Notes under the pieces: model-generated
Database searches by the model: none
Seen by the model: only the letters and a program-made list of their open reading frames with translations
Told to the model about the DNA's origin: nothing
Shown: in pieces, positions 30,900-43,470 of the stretch
Layout: each line of letters opens with the position of its first letter
How positions within the stretch are numbered: position 1 is the stretch's first letter
NCBI GenBank assembly: GCA_047967505.1
Contig: CM106540.1
Source of the DNA: Dipteris shenzhenensis
Lineage: Eukaryota; Polypodiophyta; Polypodiopsida; Gleicheniales
Reading direction: 5' to 3' (one strand)
DNA: 64,000 bases
Program-made: the position numbers and the translations under genes

Positions 30900-32510
30900 T
30901 AATTAGGAGTTTTAGGGTGGTGAGCGATGACATCCTCTAGCGATGGTAGAGGAGATAGGGCTGCTGCCACCTCTAAAGCTTCTCAGCCTAAAGCCATCAA
31001 AGACAGTGCCTCCACTAACAGAGATCTAGGTACAAGACCCAATCATGAGACAAACACTACTAGAGAGCAAGATGTAGACATATAGGAAATGAAAGAGAAA
31101 AGATGGTGGATATAACCAATCTATCAGGCTTCACCCTACACTTATAGGATAAAATATGAAAGAACTGCGGAAAGGGATAGCCAACGAAGGACTCAAGAGA
31201 ATACTGGTCGACTTTAGGTCGGCACTAGAAAGCTTCTCACTTTTCTAGAACGACACGAATAGAACACAAAATGCAAAAGTTGTTTCTTTTAATGCTCAAG
31301 CTCAAAAACGTCCTTCTCATGGAGCCCCCCCCCCCAAACATATGATGCAACAAATTGACAAAGGGTAAGCCTTGCTTGAGGTTTCGAAAAAAACCTACGT
31401 GGGACCTCTCCAAGGAGGTGGATGAAGCCTATTTAAAGCCCTCATGACCCCTAGGCAATCGGACTGGGAGTAGCTCTCACCAAGAGCAAGGAGAATCTTC
31501 AGTGATCCACCCACTGCCACCTACTCAAAAGGAGATCCTAGAAAAACTCAATCAGATATTGGCTCAGTCAAAGGTAAGCTTCTACGGTGAAAGCTCACAA
31601 CGGAATGCTGAATGAAACCATGAAATGGCTCTGTTCCTGCACGATGGTAGGATATATCCATGGTCCCTCACCACATGCTCTAATCCTGGAAGGATGTGCA
31701 AGGAATTTTTTGTCTTGGAAAGGGTTGAATGTCACTAGTGTTTGCTTCCTAAGGAATGGATACATTGTTTTCCTTTTTTAAAAGCCCAAAATGGCATCAA
31801 AAGTAGTGCAGAAGGGCTATGGACCATTAGGTGTCAGCCTTTGTCTGTTCAGATGTGGGAACCTACTTTTAACCCCGAAACACCTTCGCCCTCCAAAGCA
31901 CCAATTTGGGTAGAATTCCTTGACCTCCCACTCTCCCTCTTACCACAAGTTGAGGTGCTTTGCGCCCCCTAGGTCAGTTCTTGTCCCTTGAAATAGGAAG
32001 ATTTATCAGTTCAAGAGGAAACCCCCAAGCTTGTGTCTTGATGGACCTAGCTATAGACTTACTGAATGCCATTTGAGATGGGGATGGAGTGGAACTCATC
32101 CAAAAAGTCTTCTACAATAACATCCCCAACTTATGTTTCCTTTGTGGCCTGGGTGGACACTTCATTAAGGACTACCTAGCTAAGAATAGCTATAGGAAAG
32201 AAAACATAGTGACACCCATGCCTCACCCACAGGATGTGCAAGGAGAAGAAGAAGCCCCCCTAGCTGTGACCCCAAAACCAAGAACCACAGGAAGGATAAA
32301 GGTTAGTGGAGGGAAGTGAGGAAAGAACAACAAGTAGATCAAGTAGACTCGAGAGCGACCACTGATGAGAAATGGTCAGATAGCTTAGAGGAAGAAGAAT
32401 TTGTAGAAAACACACAAGACTTCAAAGCCCAACTTGAACAAGCAAAACACAAAGCCCTCTAACCCACCTTTTACTCTAGTGAAAGGTAGAAAAACTCTAA
32501 TGACTGAAAG
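30900..32510 (+). pseudogene. Second LINE ORF1 remnant (DUF4283 plus degenerate CCHC)
   Basis: A start-like MTSSSDGRGDRAAATSKA near 30926 is followed by decayed frames, then TMVGYIHGPSPHALILE (about 31640), the DUF4283-like QMWEPTFNPETPSPSKAPIW (about 31852) and the knuckle CFLCGLGGHFIKDY (about 32134-32175), where the last Cys is Tyr. It is the same protein type as 9098-10128 but a different subfamily. No matching ORF2 is seen to the right. Confidence 0.7.
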
Positions 32511-33179
32511 GCAAAGTCTTTAATTAGCCCCTCTGAACGTGAAGCCTAAGAAGCCAAGTGCCATAGAGTGAGAGAAGAGAAGGCTATCAAGAGGATTTAT
32601 AGTGGGTCTCAGCGATGACTCACATATCATGGGGACGATTGAAGATATGCCGATGGAGTGTCCACTCCTAGCTACTCCTTGTGGGAGCAATACATAGCAC
32701 CAACCATCCGCACGTGTCACTCAAGCGGCCTCCGCATTGTTGTAATGTGGTTTCATGCGAGGAAGAGGGAAGAGGAAGAGGGAAGAGGGAAGAGGAAGAG
32801 GAAGGGAGAAGGAGGGAGGAGGAAGGGGAGAAGGAGAAGGAGTGAAGGGCGATAAGTGACAACCACAAAGGCACTATGAGGAAACAAGAGAACACGCAAA
32901 ACACTCTCTTGGAAGAAACACACTATTCAAAATTTTTGGACTTTCTCTCCTGGTTTGGACTTTTTGTTTCCTCTCCACTCAACTTCACTTAGTGAGCTCA
33001 AAATTTGGGTTTTTTAGAGCATTAAATGGGTCACTTATATACAAAGTCAAGTGGTGACCTCTAATCAAAAAAAATATGGCTCAATGGAGCTATAATTTCC
33101 AAACTTGTGCATGGTGCCCCCATCCAATAACTATAATAATAATAATAGTAGTCTCCTAACTCTAGTTCAATTTGAACTC
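32511..33179. other. Spacer with GA-rich low-complexity tract
   Basis: The tract 32755-32850 is almost pure purine (GGGAAGAGGAAGA type). No gene is recognised in the rest. Confidence 0.5.
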
Positions 33180-33202
33180 TATGCTGATAAAGTAAGAATA
33201 TG

Positions 33203-33395
33203 ACAGCATATGAAAAGAGTTTGTTGAATTCAACATATAAGTGGTGTATAGATACACCATTTTTTTTGAAAAAAAAGAGTTTGTTGAATTCAATATATAA
33301 GTGGTGTATAGATACACCCTTTTTTTGAAAAACAAAGCCTACAATACATTATCTTATTGGTGGTGTATAGATACACCATTTGTATGAAAAAAAGC
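33203..33395. repeat. Three copies of a unit containing a 16-bp palindrome
   Basis: GGTGTATAGATACACC, a 7-bp-arm perfect hairpin, occurs at about 33242, 33302 and 33361. The first two lie in a nearly perfect direct repeat of about 60 bp that begins GAGTTTGTTGAATTCAA. An A/T-rich run follows each palindrome. Confidence 0.75.
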
Positions 33396-33649
33396 ATACA
33401 AAACATTATCTTATGCATATGAATCTTGTTCAGAGTCATCAGATTCATGTAATTTATTTGCGCTTGATGGGTCAAGTCTTGCCAAATGATGTTTAATATG
33501 GACACGACTTGGATCAGGGATTGTGATACATTTTTCAACATTGTATCCATGCTTCTTTTTAAAACTTCGTCTCCTCAATTTCCAGCAATGAATAATGTGT
33601 CATTAAATTCTTAGTTGATTGCTCATGATATTTCTGCATCATACTTTAA

Positions 33650-35119
33650 AGATGTTTAAAGAAGGCTTTCAAGCCTTTCATTTCATCTATGTCAAGTCAT
33701 TTGTTTTTTGTAAGAACAAATCTAGTTTCCTCCAATGGAATTATTCGTTGTAATAAAGCATATGACTCACTCCATAAATGATCTCCATCTATTAAGTAGT
33801 GCTTCCATTGCATCACTTGAATATTGTTATGCATGTGAAACTGAAAGTAGTGTGGATTTGTGTATCCTATTAGGGCATCATCTCCTACTTGTAAATGTGG
33901 CTCTATGAATGCTCTCCAATCTACCATCCTCTCTAAGAGACTCTCCAATTTTTTCCCAATTTAAAATAACATATCCTCCATTGTCAAAACATCCATTAAC
34001 TTCAACTCACCAGAAATAACACTGAAGATTTGATCTATGTCTTCATGTGTGTGGCCGACAAGAAGAAAGCCAACTTCCACTTCTTCAAATATTTTCAAAC
34101 CAACTAGCTTAGAGCATAAAGCAAATATATATTTATTCTTGTTCTCTCTCCAACAATTATCATCTTGTATTTGCAATAAGTTAGGTAAACATCCACGAGC
34201 ATCTCTGACCTTTCTTATTGCTTTCATGATTGATGTAACAACCTAGTTACTATCATGGTCATGCAAACTATCAATCCATACATCACAAAATATTTAGTAT
34301 CCATGTACTAACACTCCACACAAGTGTGTTTTTAGTCCACGTTTGCCCTCCAATGCCGGTGGGATACATCTATATTGTGGAAAAGTTGTATTCTAGTCCA
34401 TGCCATCAATGGTGATGCACAAGGACTTATCGACATGTGAAATAGCTTCCTCTCTCCAAGAAGCATACAACTTTTGAGCATCCTGCACATAATGTAAATG
34501 GATTGATTGCCAGTTGACATTCGACATGTCCATCTAGCATTGTTTGTTGAAGATGAGGCTATGGTAATGCATGGTCTTCGAGAACTTGCTTTAATGTTGC
34601 AGTTGCATTTATAGTGCTTCCATGGCATTTAAGCTTGTAGGTATTTCCATGAATTACATGAACCACTTTTTCTTTCACCTCTGCCCAGATGGTCCAGTAT
34701 GTGCCATGTGGTAGTCCAGTTAACCATTGATATCCTCGATTGCAAATGGGTCTCCCATTAACCATGGGCTTCAATGTAGGTTTACAGTGTCTTGTGTGCA
34801 AATCTTGATCAGTGCCTTGATGAAGAAAGCATGAAAACTCTTGAAGAAAATAGTTATGTCTATTAGGCACTGTCTTACTCCAAATACCAAGGCGTATGGC
34901 TACACAATTATCTTTTGCAACTTTTCTAATGCAAAGTCTCTTGCAACAAACTTGCATAAGCATCCTTTCCATATTCTCCTCGGATAACATTACATGTCTC
35001 TTGGGTTCTGGAATTGATGCTATGATTCTTTGCCTCTTCACACTCACATACTTTCTTTTTGTAAATACTGTCTTGCATTTTCCAGTTGCAAGACCACCAA
35101 ATCTTGAATCCATTTCCAT
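33650..35119 (-). pseudogene. DUF7869-type transposase-like protein (C-terminal part)
   Basis: The first frame, 35119-34559, has many paired Cys/His (KRLCIRK, CFLHQGTDQDLHTRHC, CNRGYQWL). It continues with frame change into SHVDKSLCITIDGMD, then LPNLLQIQDDNCWRENKNKY, VGFLLVGHTHEDIDQIFSVI, and a C-terminal region to about 33650. The triad of acidic motifs DGMD, QDDN and HTHEDIDQ is the signature I associate with the DUF7869 family, found in many eukaryotic transposon-like genes. Stops at the DGMD*, GY* and SN* positions sit where Gln codons would fit. The gene continues upstream through 35120-36115 and, beyond a copia insertion, to 44130. Confidence 0.65.
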
Positions 35120-36115
35120 TTAATCTTCATCTCTATAATCAAATGTTGTGTCGGCTTGGAAATTATTTGATGCCTTATAATATCTCAGAAATGGCAATCT
35201 AATAGACATGTTCATTTATGTCAATTTGTTGCCAATGCCTCTTGAATTTTGTGGTTAAACTCTTTCTCCTTCGTGAATCAAGATTCTCCCATCTATATTC
35301 TCTGGCATGCTAGCAACAATATTACGAGCAACATGACAAGTCTCAGATTCTCTGCCCGCTTTGTCTTGCATTCAAGTGGTAAGATCATGATCATTGTCAC
35401 TAATATCATCAATTCCTGTTATTGCATCACTTATCCCTTCGATCTTTGCGTGTATTTTTCTTTGTGGTCCCATCTTATTATTCTCAATACAAGACAAGTC
35501 TTCTATATCAGTAGCATGTTTGAGTCACTTGCAACACAAGACAAGTCTTCTATACCAGTGAGCCTGTTCGAGTCACTTGCAACACAAGACAAATCTTCTA
35601 TACGAGTGAGCCTGTTCAAGTCACTTGCAACACAGGTACACCAGTGAGCCTGTTCAAGTCACTTGCAACACAAGACAAGTCTTCTATACCAGTGAGTATA
35701 TTTGAGTCAGTTGCAACACAAGAAACCTTTTCTGCATCAACATCTGTTATTACAATGTAATCAATACCCATGAGCATGCCACTATGATACTCTTGATCAT
35801 ACTATAACTTCTTATCAATTTGGATCCCATTTGTGTTATAGTCCTTTTCTTATGATAATATTCTGTTGTGTCTTCCATGACATTGAAGGAAACTGTCTTG
35901 GGCAAACTTGATTTCAAGAAAGCTAACCCCCATTTACAAGTACTCTGAACTTGTAGATGAGACGTAGTATTATGGATGTCTAGATGTGAAGTACTATCCA
36001 TTGCATTTTGATTGACACCTACACTAGTCAACTTAATTATCTCCACTATACAGAGAAGACCCTAAGCATAGCCCTTAAAGTTGCCAATTGCTAAAACTTC
36101 TCTAGAGCAAGATAA
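35120..36115 (-). pseudogene. Middle part of the DUF7869-type gene
   Basis: Minus-strand frame 36046-35750 (EIIKLTSVGVNQNAMDSTSH) joins upstream, across the copia target site, with 44130-43815. Downstream it runs into the 48-bp repeat array. A TAG near 36063 and later stops show decay. The copia target GATAA at 36111-36115 lies inside this coding sequence. Confidence 0.5.
35488..35735. repeat. 48-bp tandem repeat, open on the minus strand
   Basis: About five copies of a 48-bp unit (CAAGACAAGTCTTCTATAC...GTCACTTGCAACA). One copy is shortened near 35635. Because 48 is a multiple of three it encodes a 16-residue repeat on the minus strand (IEDLSCVASDSNRLTG), in the direction of the DUF7869-type gene. 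The plus strand is also open. Confidence 0.75.
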
Positions 36116-36468
36116 TGTTGAGATATTGAGCTCCACTCATGATATGCCAGGGTGACCGTTGTGCATTTATGTCACCAACTTGTTAGCTGCAGATGCGGTT
36201 GGTACACCACCCATGAATAATTGCTAGATGATAGCTATCTTTATGTGCTCTAGTTAGTGGCTCAATTAGCATGCCACCTTAGTTAGCTGAGTTTGGTTTG
36301 AGACCCACATACAGGGTTCACCTATTCTTTTGTACTTAGAGTTCTTTTGGCTTTCACAACTAAGAAGAGGAAAACTGTTTTCAGCCTCCACCTTTGTGTA
36401 TATTCCCCCATTGTGTATGTGAGAAAGCTACAAGTGAGACTCCTTCCTTCTCTCCCACTCTCTTCACA
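36116..36468 (+). repeat. Copia-1 5' LTR and PBS
   Basis: A 353-bp LTR is immediately followed by PBS TGGTATCAGAGC (36469-36480). CACACATACAGGG (about 36305) corresponds to TATATAGGG in the 3' LTR (43660-43668), which suggests a lost TATA box in this copy. Confidence 0.9.
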
Positions 36469-37017
36469 TGGTATCAGAGCTCGGTTTGTGGTAAGGAGCT
36501 CAAGAAAGCAAACCAAGTTCGCAGTGTCCTAGTAAGAGGATTAGTGTTGCTTTCCTTTTTTTTTCGAGTTTGGAAGCAAATCTCTGCAAGTAGCACAGCC
36601 GAAAAGTGCAAGAGTGCACTGTCTCAGATTGGGATGCCCTTCATGGTGTGGCAAAAGGGTAGTATATGATACGTAAGAGGGCGAAGCCATTGGTGAAATT
36701 ATTTTTTTTATTTGAGGCCATTTCGGGGCCTATTTTGGTGGCAGAAGTTTTTCGCAGGCACTCAAGAAAGTGCCTTGCTTTTGCCGTACGACCACTATTC
36801 TACAGGTCAGTGAAAATTTATCACAAGAATTACATTGTATGCCTATGCGTAGAGTTATTGGGAGTGATAGAATCATTCTTATTGCATGTTGATGCATAAT
36901 CATCACTAGGAAATGACTGTGTGGTCAAATACCACTCTCATCAGTTTTGCAGATTTGCCCTTGTGAGGCAGAATTTGTGTTTTTTTGCAGTGACAGAATA
37001 TTTTGCAGCATTCTATA

Positions 37018-37990
37018 ATGGCGTCTGATGCTTTTTCACAGATTGTCACTGAAAAGCTTGACAAGAACAACTTCCAAGCATGGAAGTTTATAATGACAAA
37101 TTTCCTTAAGGGAAAAGGCTATTGGGAGTTCATTACTAGAGCTGAACAAGAACCAGTTCTTCCTAATGATCCCAATCAATAGGAGTTGCAAGCATTTAAA
37201 GGCTAGCATGAGAGAGCCAAAAAAGTTATGTACTAGCTATCTATCATTATTTCAGATTCTATGATTGTGCATATTTAAGATGCAAGCATGCCGAAGGAGG
37301 CGTGGGATACTTTGACAAAAATTTATAGCACAAATACGCAAGCCAGGAAAATGCAGCTCAAGCAGGAGTTGCATAATGTGCAGAGAGAAAATATGAGCAT
37401 CAATGATTACCACATGAAGGTGAAGAAGATTGCAGATGCACTTGCTTCTATTGGGTCGCCAATGGAAGATATGACGATTTAGTTTCCGTGACCTTGAATG
37501 GTGGTCTAGGAAAGGATTATGCACAATTCCTGACATCCATTGCCGTCTGTGAGAATTTTCCTGATTTTGGGGAGTTTATTGCTCTTCTAATTTCTGAAGA
37601 GCAGAGAAATGGTGGTGCATCTTCTTCAAGAGGAACTTTAAAAGAAGCTGTCTTCTACTCAAATGTTAGAAGAGGTAGAGACAGAGGTAGAGCAACCTTT
37701 TAGAGGCCGTGGCAAAAATCAGAATACACAGCAAATTCAAGAAAACCAGTCCTATGGAGTAGGACATGGTAACTTTAGAGGCAAGGCGAGGCAAAGAGGT
37801 CCTGGTGGATGGCAGAGAGGCCAAAATGCAAACAAAAATGTTGAATGCTACTACTGTGGTAAAATGGGTCATATGGTTAAAGACTGCTATAAAAGCAGAA
37901 TGACATCATGACTAGAAAATTGCAGCAAGGCAATTATGCATCCTCTAGTAGACACGGTGATGATATAAATGAGCATCTATTTATGGTGTA
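37018..37990 (+). pseudogene. Copia-1 gag
   Basis: The ATG at 37018 starts MASDAFSQIVTEKLDKNNF, then WKFIMTNFLKGKGYWEF, a UBN2-like gag (WDTLTKIYSTNTQARKMQ), and a CCHC knuckle CYYCGKMGHMVKDC (about 37848-37890). Stops near 37180, 37204 and 37276 and a frameshift near 37482 disrupt it. It ends at LFMV where the nested LTR element begins. Confidence 0.85.
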
Positions 37991-37991
37991 G

Positions 37992-40545
37992 TGTTGAGAG
38001 TTGTAGTGCCATGAGCACATGTAGAGCAAAGGTATGAGTAAAGGGAAAGCTGCTACATGGCATGGAGGATGGAGCAAGCATATGGATGTTAGTACCCTCA
38101 CCTATAAAAGGGAGGTTCATTTGAAGTAATATCAATCAAGCACTTTGCACTATCTCAAGATTCTCTTTATGAGTCCAAGCTAATCTATCTTGGAACCTAA
38201 TTGACTTGAGGTACATGCCATGAGCACTCTCTTCATCATGTCTCCACATAGGTTCCATCCACCTTAGAGTGCTCCATAGATCCTGAGGCACACACGTTTT
38301 GTCATGGTATCAAAGCATAGGTTTAGCTCTCCTTGTTTAGCTCATTAGTAGTTCACTAGGATTGCTCCCATTCCTAGATTAGTTGTAGGCATGCCTTAGG
38401 AGCTCATGTTTTTCTCCTAGGTTAGTTTTAGTTTTAGATTGAGAACAAATTTCCATCTCTTGAGAGAGAAAATTTCCGTCCATTCATTTTGTGAGAGAAA
38501 TCTTTGAGAGATTGAGTGTGAGAGATAGGGAGCAACTCTTCACTAAATTTGTGAGAAAGCTAGATGCGTTCTTTGCCTTGTGAGATTTCATTGTGAGGGA
38601 GAGAAACTTCTATTCTTTGAGAGAGTTTCAAATGTTCAAAGGCCCATACCCAGCTTCTACAGCCTAAACGGCCACTTAAGCCTTATCAATAGGCTCCAGC
38701 AAGTAGCTAAGTCTTCATCATCAACTCTAAGGCAACTTAGCCCCCTCGACAACAAAATCTCCGGAGCTGGCCTCCACCAATAAGGTCTCCTGAGCTAGCC
38801 TACAAACCTACAATTTCATCATATAGTGACCTTTAACATCTTCCCACTGCAAGAGTTGTCGCCTCTCCAACAGCGGCCTTCTATACAGCCGTCAAACACG
38901 ATGTCCAAATCCCTATCTTCAAAAGGCTCCCTGTAGCTCGGCCCTCCACAAGGTAGCCAGCCAATGAATCTTTTTCTACATGGGACGCTCCAGCCAATGG
39001 GTCATGAGCATACTCATACTTAATCATACCTTAGTGGAGAGCTCAAACTATCATAGCATGCTCCAATGGAACTGAATGGAACTGGATATTGGATATTCTT
39101 GCACTCCCTTCGGCTTCCCTCTAGCGGCTTCAGACCTCATCATACTAGTTGATCAGTCGCAATACTGGGTCTCACCTGCTTGCTATTCTAGGTTCCTTGA
39201 TTCCATCCTTTAGCCCGCCAAGATTACTATTGAAGAGACATCGGTTGTACTCAGCAACGGCTTGCAACAACGATGGGCATCTCCCTCACAAGCCGACCTC
39301 AAGGAAACTCTACAGTGCCCTATGCGAGCAGCTCACGAGCCACGCCATATCCAATAGCTAGAGCCAGCTTCCACAAATGAATGACTCTGTGCCTCTACAA
39401 ATAACGGATGCCAGCAGCCCAATGCAAGCTCTTGGCTATTCACATCACTGGACGGCTTACCAGACTCCATCAGCAATCGCTCCAACTGTTGCAAACACGC
39501 ATGGCCTTCAGAGGCGCTCTAGTCTGACAACTTTAGAGGCGTGGCCTTCTGAGTGCCATCTGAGGAAGATGATGCCACGTGGTAGATAAGGCCATGTGGC
39601 TAACATAACCATGGTTAGTAAATATTTCGTTAGCCACACTCAAGGTCAGCATTGGACATGTGGCAGGATAAAATTTAGCCATGGTTAAGTTTTCTTAGAC
39701 TTGGGTTAACTCAGTCTGATTAGAAGACTGCCACATGGCATAGTGCCACCCAAGCACAGTCCCTTTGTAAGCACAGTTTGAATTCTACATGTGAATCCTT
39801 GTGCCACATCATCAAGACCCCCTCTTCTTCACAAAAACTTCGACAAGCCATAACTTGCAATCCAAGAAGAATTTGGCCATGCTCCAAAAAGGAAAAGTCA
39901 TCATCTTTTCGAGCTCTACGCTCTATCAAATCAGAATCATTGTATGCAATTAGACACTACCATTGAAGCAAAATAAAGCTCATGGTAAGACCTTTGCAAC
40001 AAATGACAAATCAAAGCATGAATGCACACATCATTGTCATAAGCATGCCAAAAGCGCAAGTGCATGAGATGACCATAGCATGAAGCATGGCATCCACACA
40101 TAAAGCATCAAGGCACATGGAAGAACAAAGCATAATGCATCCAGCTACATCAAGCAAAGAAGCAAACGCCATCGACATGAAGCATTGGAAAACAAAAACC
40201 TTTCCAACCTTGCTTATATTTTGTAAATCAACCCTGACCACCTGAGAGTAGCTATGTAAGCACCCAGGGGAGGATTTGATATTGTTATTCACATCTGACC
40301 ACCTTGCAGTAGCCAAAGGACCATGGCACCAAGGGGAGGTGTTGAGAGTTGTGGTGCCATGAGCACATGTAGAGCAAAGGTATGAGTAAAGTAAAGGGCA
40401 AGCTACCACATGGCATGGAGGAGATATCCCACATGTGAGCAAGCATATGGATGTAAGTACCCTCACCTATAAAAGGGAGGTTCATTTGAAGTAATATCAA
40501 TCAAGCACTTTGCACTATCTCAAGATTCTCTTTATGAATCCAAGC
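37992..40545 (+). mobile_element. Small non-autonomous LTR element nested in copia-1
   Basis: The left LTR (37992-38304, TGTTGAGAG...TTGTCA) is followed by a PBS TGGTATCAAAGC (38305-38316). The right LTR (40340-40545) is preceded by a purine tract AAGGGGAGG and stops after about 206 bp, where copia coding resumes. The 2-kb interior has no recognisable gag or pol, so it is a TRIM/LARD-like element that depends on others. The protease part of copia-1 and the end of the right LTR are both missing, pointing to a deletion spanning that junction. Confidence 0.78.
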
Positions 40546-41527
40546 CTGAATTGAGTGCAGCAATGTTTGCACATGGGACCGATGTAGTTGTAGATATTGA
40601 TATCTGGCATAAACGCATTGGTCATGTTAATGTAGAATGACTTAAATTGATGCAGGCCCAAAATATTGTTGTAGGATTGCCTAAGTTCAAGGTTGCATAA
40701 ATGCATAAGGTATGTGAAGCCTGTCAATTTGGAAAACAGGCAAGGAAACCATTTCCTAGTAGACATGTTCAAGAGAGTAAGAGGCCATTGGAATTAATCC
40801 ACTCTGATGTATCGACTACTAAAGCTGCATCTATTGGAGGCTGTCATTATTTTGTCACTTTTATGACTGCAACAAAAAAGTTTCGGTGTATTTTATGAAA
40901 AAGAAAAATGAGGTGTCTAGGCATTTCAAAGCTTTTAAAGCTATGGTTGAGAAAGAAACAAGCCTACAAATAAAATGCCTAAGGTCAGATGGAGGGGAAG
41001 AGTACCTCTCAAATGAGTTTGCAAGTTTCCTATAGGAGCATGGCATAAAGAAGCAATATTCATGCAGTCATACCCCACAGCAAAATGGACTTGCAGAAAG
41101 GAAAAACAAGCATATTGGAGAGGTATTTCATGCCATGCTCAACGAAAAAGACCTACTAGATTATTATTGGGCTGAAGCAGTTGCTACAGCAGTCTACATA
41201 ATGAACAAGTCTCCCACTACAGCAATACATGGCATGATGCCAGAGGAGAGGTACACTGGTAGGAAACCAGATATTTCTCATTTGAAAATTTTTGCTTGCA
41301 TTGCCTATGTTCATGTGCCAGATGAGTTGAGATCCAAATTGGATCCAAAAGCTGAGAAGTGCATCTTTATTGGTTATTCTCTGCAGCAGAAAGGGTATAG
41401 ATGCTATAACCCTTCTACTCATAACTTTATAGTGAGCAGAGATCTTGTTTTTTATGAGATGAGCAGGTCGTATAAATCAATAAATGTGAGTGATGATGTA
41501 GATGCACAAAATGGTAATGCTGCATAG
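40546..41527 (+). pseudogene. Copia-1 integrase
   Basis: The region starts in the pre-integrase domain (IDIWHKRIGHVN, CEACQFGKQARKPFP), then shows LIHSDVS, a frameshifted SDGGEEYLSNEF near 40987, and QQNGLAERKNKHIGE (about 41080). These correspond to the HHCC zinc domain and the DDE core. The final 41135-41527 block (EERYTGRKPDISHLKIFAC) is the usual copia region after the core. Several stops (40638, 40698, 40897) disrupt it. Confidence 0.85.
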
Positions 41528-41759
41528 AATTCATAGCAGTAATCACAAAATATTAGTGGACTTGTAGTGTCCTCTAGGAATGGTTCACATACTTTGCCAT
41601 GGACAGGCAGATTGAGATCAGGGGGATCTCCTCAAAGTAATGCAGATAGTGGTATGCAAGAATCACAAAAAGGAAAAGAGAAAGTAGATCAGCCCATGGT
41701 TGATGTGAATGCATGTCACTCTTATGTGGATGGCGAATCCAGTGGCTCAGAACAGAGCC

Positions 41760-43470
41760 TTGATGATGAGTAGGGTATTCCTTTTATTGTTACACCTGGA
41801 GTAAGGAAGACAAGGGATGTTTTGAGAGCACATGGTAGTGAGCCTATTTTGCACAGGTCTAGGAGAGCTATGTATCCTATGGATAGGCTCAAATATGATG
41901 GATTTACAGCCATTCACTGTGCCTATATGGTCAAAGTGATACATGAACCATAACCCACTTCTTTTGAGCAAGCCATGGGAAAAAAAAAATGGGAGAAAGC
42001 CATGGATGAAGAAATGGATGCCTTGGAAGCAAATGCTACATGGGAATTGGTGCCTTTGCCTAAAGACAAGAATGCAATTTGCTGCAAGTGGGTTTATAAG
42101 GTGAAGCACAATGTAGGCAAGATTAGTTATCAAGAGGTATGCACAGACATATGGCATTGATTATGAAGAAACATTCGATCCAGTTGCAAGGATGGCAACG
42201 TAAGTGCAGTCATTGCTATGGCTACATCAAAGGGATGGTCTTTACATCAGATGGATGTAAAGAATGCCTTCTTGCATAGTGATTTGCAAGAGGAGGTCTA
42301 TATGGAGCAACCACCATGTTATGTTCATGCTATTCATCCTAAGTTTGTTTGCAGGTTGAAGAAAGCCTTGTATGACTTGAAGCAAGCACCGAGAACATGG
42401 TCTGACAAGATAGGAAAGTATCTTGTCACTATTGGCTTTCAGATTTCCAAGGTAGATTTCTCACTTTATGTGAGAAAAATAGAGAAAGGCATTATGCTTC
42501 TTGTCATTTATGTTGATGATTTGATCATCACAGGTGATAGTGATGAAGATATCATTCATGTAAAAATGCTATTGAAGCAAAAGTTTGAGATGAAGGATTT
42601 GGGAGAGCTGCATTACTTCTTGGGCATTGAGGTGATTAGATCCACAAGTGGGATATGGCTCTTGCAAAGGCAGTATGGATTGGACATGCTGTCCAAATAT
42701 GGGATGATAGGCTGTAAGCCTATTTCAGTTCCTTTGGAGCAGAATGTGAAGTTGAGCACAGATGCAGGTGAGATTCTAGAAGACCCTACTATGTACAGAT
42801 GCATAGTAGGCAATTTGATTTATATGACTATTAGTAGGCCATATTTGAGCTATGACATTGGGTTGGTAAGTCAATTTATGCAGGATCCAAGGAAACTGCA
42901 TTTGGATGTAGCTAGACGCATACTGAGGTATGTGAACTCCACATTGTATTATGGACTATTTTATGGTACTGGGGTTCAGATACAATTGCATGGATACACT
43001 AATGCTGATTGGGCTGGCAGTATTTTTGATAGACGATCTACCAGTGGATATGTGTTCTCTTTTAGGAGTGCTGCAGTCACTTGGAGCAACAAGAAACAAC
43101 CTACAGTTGCCTTGTCGAGCACAAAGGTTGAGTATAGGGGTGCACCAATGGCTGCAAGTGAGGTAGCTTGGTTGCATAAGCTGCTTTATGATATGCATCA
43201 GTCTACAGATGGGGCAATCGTCATTTATTATGACAACATGAGTAGTATACATTTGGCAAATAACCTAGTCCATCATGCTAGAACAAAGCACATTGAGGTG
43301 CATTATCACTATGTGCGGTAGAAGGTTCTAGTAGGTTTTATTGATCTAGTTTATGCTAGCACAGAGGATTAGGTAGTTGACATATTCACGAAGGCATTGG
43401 GTGCAGAGAAGCTGTGCAAGTTTAGAGATCTGCTTGGTGTGCAGGAATTGGGATTGACCTCAAGGGGGAG
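41760..43470 (+). pseudogene. Copia-1 reverse transcriptase and RNase H
   Basis: The RT domain begins with [20 protein letters not shown] (about 41990). A frame change at 42140 follows, and a long open frame 42218-43321 then holds LHQMDVKNAFLHSDLQEEVY, the active site YVDDLIITGD (about 42510) and RNase H (YTNADWAGSIFDRRSTSGY, about 42995). The end is HARTKHIEVHYHYVR. A TAG at 43319-43321 interrupts the tail that continues to DIFTKALG. The catalytic motif is intact although the element is dead. Confidence 0.88.
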
